From a virus, in the IMG/VR virus record IMGVR_UViG_3300006793_000074, positions 1 through 42,971 of that record: DNA of 42,971 nucleotides; one strand, given 5' to 3'. Positions 38,320-42,971 of the stretch are shown piece by piece. How positions within the stretch are numbered: position 1 is the first letter of the stretch; each line of letters opens with the position of its first letter. A model generated the notes under the pieces. That model was not told the DNA's origin. It saw nothing but the letters and a program-made list of their open reading frames with translations, and did no database searches. The position numbers and the translations under genes are program-made.

Positions 38320-39966
38320 ATGGCTGAAAAAGATTGCGCGACAGGTGATCGCTGTTTAGAAACAGAGGCACTGGCGGAATTATTAAAAGGTACTGGAATT
38401 CAAATACCAGTTACTACACAAAATTTAATAGATGGTATTAAAAGTAAAATAGCAGTTGCTCAAGAAATGGTCGGAGCGGCCAATAATGCATATTCTGCGG
38501 CTAACGAAAGTGGTATATTTGGCATCTCATCTATATTTGTTGAAGAAATAGGAAACTTAGGATCTTCAACAGGTAATACTCCAATATCATTACAAAATGA
38601 ATGGGGTGATGGCGCGTTTGTTGACGCCATTGAAGGCCATATGAAAACTATATTGCCCACAGATTTGTCTAAATTTGCAGAAAACTTTGGGCAAATTGAA
38701 TCAGCAGTTAGCCAATCAAAGAAAGCAATGCATAATGCTGTAACTGGCGCTTCTGAAAGTATTTCTGGTTTAGCAAAAGTAGCAGGACAATTTGCACCAA
38801 TGGCGTCTGGAGGAATAACTGGCGCAACATTTACTGGCGCGGCCGATACATTGAAAACACTAGGAAATATTCCTTTAGAAGAGGGAGCAACAGCACTATT
38901 GGAATCAGTTCAAGGCCTTCCTGGCATTAGAAATACTGCTATGGAAACATTAGGCACATTGGATTTAACAGACTTTACAGATACAGAAGCACAAAATTTA
39001 TTATCTAGTGTGACGGACCCTACTGCTATTAATGAGATGAAAACCGCACTAGGATGTGCTGGTTCAGGTAGCACAGGCGCAGACTTTTTAGATAAGGCAA
39101 TTTCATCCGCTGGCGCAATTAGCACTGGTGAATACTCTAATTATGTAAAAGATTTTGCTGGAAATTTTGGCGCACTTGCTAATGAGGGTATTGGAGAACT
39201 TAGCAACGCATTAGGTGGTTTAAGCATTAATGCGTGGGTTCCTGGACAAGGCGACGCGCCTTCCGGAGGAACTAAAGTAAGTTCGGCGGCAGTAACTAGT
39301 TTAACAGATCAATTCGGCGGCGGCAGTGGAGAAAATGGTGCTATGACTTTTAAAGACATGATGGGATCAGTAATGGGTCCTACAGTTACCTATGATGCAT
39401 TTGGTAATAGAACTGAGGAGCCTAGCGAGTTTGAACAAGCGTTAGAAGAATACCAAGCCGCACTTTCTGGAAATACTGAAGTTTATGAAATGATTAAAAA
39501 TGCATGTTACGGAGATTGGACAGAAGTTACAGCAAGCAGTGACGGCGGAACTATTGAAGGTATCGGTGCAGATCCTACGCCTATTCCAGATAATGCTTCT
39601 AGTCAGTTAAGTTTAAACGCTGTTCTTTCTAGACTTTTGCCAGATGCGCCAGATAGTAATGCCGCAGACGCGGCGGCCGCTAAAGTAGCCGCAATTATGC
39701 AAAAAGAAAAAGATGCTTGGGCAAAAATGAGTTTACCTTTAACAGATGCACCTAAGATTATAGAAAATGTTCAAGCATTAACAGGCTTTGCTTCATCATT
39801 AGCATCCAAAATGCAGGACAATGAATTTAAAAGTTCATTAGAAAATATGCTTAGTGGCGCAACTAAATCGTTAGGAGACTCAGCAGTATTTGAGAAAGCA
39901 TTGCAGGATACAGTAGGAGTTTCAGGCACTAATAGAATATCCCCACCAGACTTCGAAGAATTTTAA
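38320..39966 (+). CDS. Large Ala/Gly/Ser-rich virion structural protein
   Basis: A 548-residue protein with many A, G, S and T, helical stretches and no membrane segment. Two cysteine-containing spots near the start (KDCATGDRCLETEALAEL) and a helix-rich middle (SAVSQSKKAMHNAVTGAS) stand out. The C-terminal third contains long helices (ADAAAAKVAAIMQKEKDAW). Linked to the PAAR gene, it is probably a baseplate or hub-associated structural protein. I cannot identify an orthologue in T4. Confidence 0.6.
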   Translation: MAEKDCATGDRCLETEALAELLKGTGIQIPVTTQNLIDGIKSKIAVAQEMVGAANNAYSAANESGIFGISSIFVEEIGNLGSSTGNTPISLQNEWGDGAFVDAIEGHMKTILPTDLSKFAENFGQIESAVSQSKKAMHNAVTGASESISGLAKVAGQFAPMASGGITGATFTGAADTLKTLGNIPLEEGATALLESVQGLPGIRNTAMETLGTLDLTDFTDTEAQNLLSSVTDPTAINEMKTALGCAGSGSTGADFLDKAISSAGAISTGEYSNYVKDFAGNFGALANEGIGELSNALGGLSINAWVPGQGDAPSGGTKVSSAAVTSLTDQFGGGSGENGAMTFKDMMGSVMGPTVTYDAFGNRTEEPSEFEQALEEYQAALSGNTEVYEMIKNACYGDWTEVTASSDGGTIEGIGADPTPIPDNASSQLSLNAVLSRLLPDAPDSNAADAAAAKVAAIMQKEKDAWAKMSLPLTDAPKIIENVQALTGFASSLASKMQDNEFKSSLENMLSGATKSLGDSAVFEKALQDTVGVSGTNRISPPDFEEF

Positions 39967-39987
39967 TATTAAAAATGTGCTAATTAG

Positions 39988-39995
39988 CATAAATA
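39988..39995 (+). promoter_or_regulatory. Late-promoter-like box before the leader-bearing cluster
   Basis: CATAAATA lies 27 bases before ATG 40023 in a 56-base spacer. It is likely the promoter of the four disordered proteins that follow. Confidence 0.5.
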
Positions 39996-40022
39996 CAATT
40001 AAGTACATTTGGAATTTATGAT

Positions 40023-40790
40023 ATGAAAATTGAAGATATTATTAAAGAAAGTCCTTATCGCAATAAACAGCGCGACATATTATTGCAGAGGATCGCAGAC
40101 GCAGATGATCCAATTGAGCGGGCTAAACTCATGGCGCGTTTTGAAGCACAATTTCCCGAATTATATGGCAGAGATCAAGAAGGTGGTGTTGCACAAGGTA
40201 TGGATCAAGCAGACGAGATTAATAGTATAGCAGTAGCAAAAGTTGCACAAGATGTGGATCAAGCAAAAGAAAGAGGTGCAGGATATGAGTTGAATCGAGC
40301 AACAGCGGAGCGTGACGAGTATCTTAAGAGACAAGCAAAAACTTCCCCATATAAAGAGCCTGATCCTACAAGTGATATACTTCCTGGTGAACCGGGTAGC
40401 GGTCTAGAAAGGAAAGACAACTCACAAGCAATACTTAATACTGAAAAATCTAAAAGAGACCAAGCACAGGATATTAAAGCGAGGCGCAATAAGCAAAAAG
40501 AACTTGACCGTATGAAAGCCAACGCTGGTATGAAAGACGATGATTATAAAACATCTCCGGGTAGTAAAAGAACAGCGCAAGATTTAGCGTTAGATAAAGA
40601 ATATACATATAAAGCAGATGATGGTAGACGCCTAAAGTATAAACAAGGAGATATTAGAAACGCATTTCATTCATCACCTGATTCACGCAAAGCAGGATCT
40701 GATAAAGTTATAAGAGGTGATAGAGTAGGCAAGCGTCTAGTAGACAAAAAGCCAGTTAGTAGAACCAATCAAGACGATCGGGCCAAATAA
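40023..40790 (+). CDS. Leader-bearing disordered basic protein
   Basis: A 255-residue protein starting MKIEDIIKE-S, an I-x-E-S processing-type site. The rest is almost entirely K, R, D, E, S and Q with few hydrophobics (TEKSKRDQAQDIKARRNKQK), so probably disordered or loosely helical, and ends RTNQDDRAK. This composition resembles T4 internal proteins, which bind DNA in the head and are ejected. It is the first of four adjacent leader-bearing genes. Confidence 0.65.
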   Translation: MKIEDIIKESPYRNKQRDILLQRIADADDPIERAKLMARFEAQFPELYGRDQEGGVAQGMDQADEINSIAVAKVAQDVDQAKERGAGYELNRATAERDEYLKRQAKTSPYKEPDPTSDILPGEPGSGLERKDNSQAILNTEKSKRDQAQDIKARRNKQKELDRMKANAGMKDDDYKTSPGSKRTAQDLALDKEYTYKADDGRRLKYKQGDIRNAFHSSPDSRKAGSDKVIRGDRVGKRLVDKKPVSRTNQDDRAK

Positions 40791-40802
40791 GAGACAATAA
40801 AT

Positions 40803-41486
40803 ATGAAAATTAGTGAAATCCTAGTAGAAGCACCAAATGTAAAAGCAATTGCTGATCTCATCAAACAGAACCCCAACCTAACACAAGCCCAAATTGCCGC
40901 GATATTGAAAGGGGGAAGACAGAACCTTAGCATAGATGCAGTTGGTGGCAAGGGCGCTGATGTAAGCAAAGCAGTAGCAAAACCAAAGGCCGCTCCTGCA
41001 CCAAGAGGAGGTGGCGCTGATCGTATGCCAGTAGCAAAACCAAAGGCCGCTCCTGCACCAAGAGGAGGTGGCGCTGATCGTATGCCAGTAGCAAAAACAA
41101 AGAAAGCACCAACACCAATGGATGCAGGTGAGTTTGCTAGTACACCAGTAGTAAAACCAAAGAAAGCACCAACACCAATGGATGCAGGTGAGTTTGCTAG
41201 TACACCAGTAGTAAAACCAAAGAAATCAGCTATAGTTAACCGTGGCGCTAAGGCAGGACAAACTGCTAGTGCCGCCGGCGAATTTGGTTCAAATAAACCC
41301 CGCGCTAATATTGCTTCAACAACAAATATGTCAGGCGCCGCAACAAACCAACAAGCGGCTAATAAGTTTAAACAGGCAAAACCGGATGTATCTGTTCCTA
41401 ACACTGTAGCAAAACCTGCAAAGAAGATTGGAATACAACCTGGCAAAACGCCATCAGCAGATACAATGGATAATAGAAATAAGTAA
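40803..41486 (+). CDS. Leader-bearing repetitive disordered protein
   Basis: A 227-residue protein starting MKISEILVE-A, a perfect L-x-E-A site. After a short helix (QNPNLTQAQIAAILKGG) it becomes Ala/Pro/Lys-rich with two tandem pairs: a 19-residue unit VAKPKAAPAPRGGGADRMP twice and a 20-residue unit (V(A/V)K(T/P)KKAPTP, then MDAGEFASTP) twice. It ends GIQPGKTPSADTMDNRNK, shared with the next protein. Probably an internal head protein under recent repeat expansion. The minus-strand frame here is a shadow of the repeats. Confidence 0.7.
   Translation: MKISEILVEAPNVKAIADLIKQNPNLTQAQIAAILKGGRQNLSIDAVGGKGADVSKAVAKPKAAPAPRGGGADRMPVAKPKAAPAPRGGGADRMPVAKTKKAPTPMDAGEFASTPVVKPKKAPTPMDAGEFASTPVVKPKKSAIVNRGAKAGQTASAAGEFGSNKPRANIASTTNMSGAATNQQAANKFKQAKPDVSVPNTVAKPAKKIGIQPGKTPSADTMDNRNK
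40974..41087 (+). repeat. Two tandem 57-bp coding repeats
   Basis: Units 40974-41030 and 41031-41087 are identical as read. Each encodes a 19-residue Ala/Pro/Gly-rich unit. The exact identity implies recent duplication. Confidence 0.9.
41088..41207 (+). repeat. Two tandem 60-bp coding repeats
   Basis: Units 41088-41147 and 41148-41207 encode 20 residues each and differ at only a few bases near their starts; a further start of a unit follows at 41208. The 60 bases at 41101-41160 and 41161-41220 are identical. Confidence 0.9.
41430..41479 (+). repeat. Shared 3'-end cassette, copy 1
   Basis: These 50 bases match 41734-41783 at 47 positions and encode the common tail GIQPG..PSADTMDNR. Each copy is followed directly by the stop codon and the ATG of the next leader-bearing gene. 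Confidence 0.85.
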
Positions 41487-41487
41487 A

Positions 41488-41787
41488 ATGAAAATTGCAG
41501 ACATACTAACAGAAGATCCGATGACGCCTAAAACACCAAAGGCGCCAGTTGGTAGTAATATAGCACCAAAAAAGAATCCTTATGGCAGTCCAAAAAAAGG
41601 AAACGACGAGATTGACATGAACCCTGTAAAATCAGATCAAGAGTTTGATCCGGAGATGTATAAGGATAGTATGGATGCCGCTGGAAAAAAAGTTACAAGT
41701 AATACACCATCAGCAAAGCCTGCAAAAGTAAAAGGAATACAACCTGGCAACAAGCCATCAGCAGATACAATGGATAACAGAAAATAA
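41488..41787 (+). CDS. Small leader-bearing protein sharing both termini with its neighbour
   Basis: A 99-residue protein starting MKIADILTE-D and ending GIQPGNKPSADTMDNRK, the same tail as the 40803 product. The middle is Pro/Lys/Asp/Asn-rich and disordered (KTPKAPVGSNIAPKKNPYG). The start follows the previous stop by one base; the next ATG follows its stop by one base. It looks like a paralogue of its neighbour with a different central part. A packaged internal protein is the favoured reading. Confidence 0.65.
   Translation: MKIADILTEDPMTPKTPKAPVGSNIAPKKNPYGSPKKGNDEIDMNPVKSDQEFDPEMYKDSMDAAGKKVTSNTPSAKPAKVKGIQPGNKPSADTMDNRK
41734..41783 (+). repeat. Shared 3'-end cassette, copy 2
   Basis: Second copy of the cassette at 41430, at the end of the 41488 gene. 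With the similar 5' ends of these genes it provides homology on both sides of the variable middles. Confidence 0.85.
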
Positions 41788-41788
41788 A

Positions 41789-42388
41789 ATGAAAGTTACA
41801 GATATACTAAGTGAAACTAAAGCTGCTGAAAAAGCGAAGCAAGCTAGCATTAAACGCGCCATCAAACTTTTTAATAAGTTAATTGACCAAGCAGGCGATC
41901 TTGAAGAAAGAGGCAAACAAGAAAAAGCAGACGAGTTAAACAAACAAGCAACAGAAGTAAACAACATGTTTACTCAACAGAATGGTATGTCTATTCCTGA
42001 TTACGAAGCAAAGCAAAATGTAGCAGGACGCAATATTGCTGATATTGTTGCTAGAATTAAAACTGCTGATTTAAAAGCAGGTAGTAGTACAAACTTAATT
42101 TCCAAAGAAGCGGGCACAAGTGCTTTGTTAATACATATTTTAAGAGATGTGGCAGGCCAATTAGATGATGATGCTTCTAATCTATTAACAAGTTTTCTGT
42201 CATCTAACGCAAAAACAAACCCACCAACAAAAAACCAAGTTGCTGTTGCCAAAGCAGTAGCAGACAGAGTTAGAGAACTTGGACTACATAAAGAATACGC
42301 TGGTAAAACAGTTGATAAGTTAGAAAAGCATAGTCGTTCATATGCTTATGATAAAGACAATCCTCCGGAATTTGAAGACGAATATTAA
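41789..42388 (+). CDS. Leader-bearing helical protein
   Basis: A 199-residue protein starting MKVTDILSE-T. Unlike the two before it, it is mostly helical (AIKLFNKLIDQAGDLEERGKQEKADELNKQ, seen in two helices) with a hydrophobic helical centre (GTSALLIHILRDVAGQL) and a charged tail ending PEFEDEY. There is no catalytic motif. It closes the four-gene leader-bearing cluster and is followed by a 111-base spacer with a late promoter. Confidence 0.65.
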   Translation: MKVTDILSETKAAEKAKQASIKRAIKLFNKLIDQAGDLEERGKQEKADELNKQATEVNNMFTQQNGMSIPDYEAKQNVAGRNIADIVARIKTADLKAGSSTNLISKEAGTSALLIHILRDVAGQLDDDASNLLTSFLSSNAKTNPPTKNQVAVAKAVADRVRELGLHKEYAGKTVDKLEKHSRSYAYDKDNPPEFEDEY

Positions 42389-42444
42389 GTCCAAGGTCTA
42401 CCAGAAGAGGTAGTGTTATCGTTTCTAACTCCCATAGCATTTTA

Positions 42445-42452
42445 TATAAATA
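42445..42452 (+). promoter_or_regulatory. T4-type late promoter box
   Basis: TATAAATA (perfect), 47 bases before ATG 42500. The leader contains a hairpin and ACGGAGAA as ribosome-binding site. Confidence 0.7.
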
Positions 42453-42459
42453 GAAACAG

Positions 42460-42478
42460 TTTAGGCAACCGGCCTAAA
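42460..42478 (+). other. 5' leader hairpin, possible attenuator element
   Basis: TTTAGGC and GCCTAAA form a perfect 7-bp stem over AACCG, at the predicted start of the late transcript. GGCCT in its right side (42471-42475) could instead pair with AGGCC at 42541-42545, part of a terminator-like hairpin inside the gene. Confidence 0.5.
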
Positions 42479-42499
42479 AAAATTTGAACGGAGAAAACA

Positions 42500-42971
42500 A
42501 TGACACAACTCATCAACCCATTACACTTTACACAAGCAACAGGCCTTTTAAGGTCTTTTTTTATGGATAAAGGATTTTTAGAAGTACATACACAAAACAG
42601 ATTAAGCATACTAGCGGCATGCGAAGATCCTACAACAATAGCAACATACGATTATGCAGGACAGAAATGGCCATTGCCACAAACAGGCCAAATGTGGTTA
42701 GAACATGAATTACTAACACGCCCCGACGTTCCGGGGTTTTTTTGTGTTTCCACATCCTATAGACAGGAACCAAATCCAGTAGCAGGCAGACATGAACTAA
42801 TATTCCCAATGTTTGAGTTTGAGTTTCCGGGAACTATTTTAGATTTAGAGAAGATGGAACGCGAACTAATGGATTATTTAATGTGGTCCGAAGGTAGCAA
42901 AATAGTATGTAAAGATTACTTAGAATGGTGCGACATTTACGGCGTCAAAGAACTAGAGCACGAACACGAAG
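42500..42971 (+). CDS. Class II aminoacyl-tRNA synthetase-like protein (partial, runs off the window)
   Basis: ATG 42500 has GGAG 9 bases upstream and the frame stays open to the window end (157 codons). The region TSYRQEPNP (about 93-101) then GRHELIFPMFEFEF looks like class II synthetase motif 2 (fRxE, then H..F..eF), closest by eye to the Asp/Lys/Asn subclass or asparagine-synthetase-A-like relatives. The anticodon-binding domain does not seem to precede it. Phage members could charge tRNA or make an amide; unknown. Two terminator-like hairpins lie inside its coding sequence. Confidence 0.6.
   Translation, partial: MTQLINPLHFTQATGLLRSFFMDKGFLEVHTQNRLSILAACEDPTTIATYDYAGQKWPLPQTGQMWLEHELLTRPDVPGFFCVSTSYRQEPNPVAGRHELIFPMFEFEFPGTILDLEKMERELMDYLMWSEGSKIVCKDYLEWCDIYGVKELEHEHE
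42541..42562 (+). terminator. Terminator-like hairpin inside the synthetase-like gene, first
   Basis: AGGCCT and AGGTCT pair (one G-U) around TTTA and are followed by six T. It lies about 14 codons into the gene. Its left arm can pair with the leader hairpin, as in attenuators. Confidence 0.45.
42721..42743 (+). terminator. Terminator-like hairpin inside the synthetase-like gene, second
   Basis: CCCCG (42721-42725) pairs with CGGGG (42732-42736) around ACGTTC and is followed by seven T. The codons CCC, CCG and GGG used here are rare in this AT-rich genome, which suggests the RNA structure itself is selected. Confidence 0.5.

Noticed and set aside
40796-40803. AATAAATA before the 40803 gene as a late promoter
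   Set aside because: Its last base is the A of the ATG, so transcription would begin inside the gene.
40974-41207. Repeat array considered as CRISPR
   Set aside because: Units are directly adjacent without spacers, are 57-60 bp long and in frame inside a coding sequence.
40769-41446. 225-residue minus-strand open frame with hydrophobic repeats
   Set aside because: It is the antisense of the tandem-repeat gene 40803; repeats keep the opposite frame open. The plus-strand frame has the leader, coupling to neighbours and sensible composition.
1-42971. tRNA genes and integration sites
   Set aside because: No cloverleaf with a T-loop consensus, no integrase and no att-like terminal repeats were seen by eye; a covariance search would be decisive.

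Overview
The window reads as an internal piece of a T4-like marine myovirus genome: AT-rich, almost no spacer DNA, many start/stop overlaps, and no integrase, transposase, rRNA or recognisable tRNA. T4-type replication genes (UvsW helicase, a gp62-like clamp-loader subunit, gp61-type primase, gp41-type helicase) sit beside T4-type virion genes (PAAR spike tip, beta-helix tailspike) and T4 late-promoter boxes (TATAAATA). The B12-dependent ribonucleotide reductase with glutaredoxin, and the family content, suggest a phage of a marine proteobacterium. I cannot name the host.

Layout. 1-7470 (+): replication and accessory genes, including an AAA ATPase, UvsW, a coiled-coil protein with an SSB-like C-terminal tip, a Rossmann-like protein, a gp62-like protein, a zinc-finger protein and a short protein resembling a piece of DnaE. 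7459-10267 (-): a three-gene island with a late-promoted PD-(D/E)XK-like protein, a radical SAM enzyme and an unknown. 10304-13497: a probable structural protein, then primase and helicase behind a perfect sigma70-type promoter. 13525-29437: late genes, including a ligase-superfamily protein, two highly promoted small proteins with duplicated terminators, an SGNH hydrolase, a run of small basic proteins, a GNAT/ParB-like chimera, a Rieske-type oxygenase lacking its Rieske ligands, a lysozyme and scaffold-like proteins. 29481-33448: a nuclease and two more radical SAM enzymes. 33464-35299: tailspike. 35465-37993: NrdJ, glutaredoxin and an Sm-like protein. 38028-42388: PAAR protein, a large structural protein and four disordered basic proteins. 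42500-end: start of a class II aminoacyl-tRNA-synthetase-like gene.

The most interesting pattern is that about a dozen otherwise unrelated late proteins begin with the same kind of short leader, M-(K/R)-(I/L/F/A)-x-(E/D)-(I/L/F)-(I/L)-x-E followed by A, S, G, T, D, N or K. This looks like the capsid-targeting sequence plus gp21 protease site of T4 internal head proteins (IPI-III, Alt). If so, this phage packages, and perhaps ejects into its host, a large cargo set that includes a nuclease-like protein, a ligase-like protein, an acetyltransferase/ParB-like protein and several basic two-cysteine modules.

A second pattern is transcriptional. Five late-type boxes sit exactly 5 nt before a start codon, and two perfect sigma70 promoters end 6 nt before one, so several mRNAs are predicted to be leaderless. 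Other late genes carry a normal leader and ribosome-binding site. All functions are read from sequence by eye; no database search was run.
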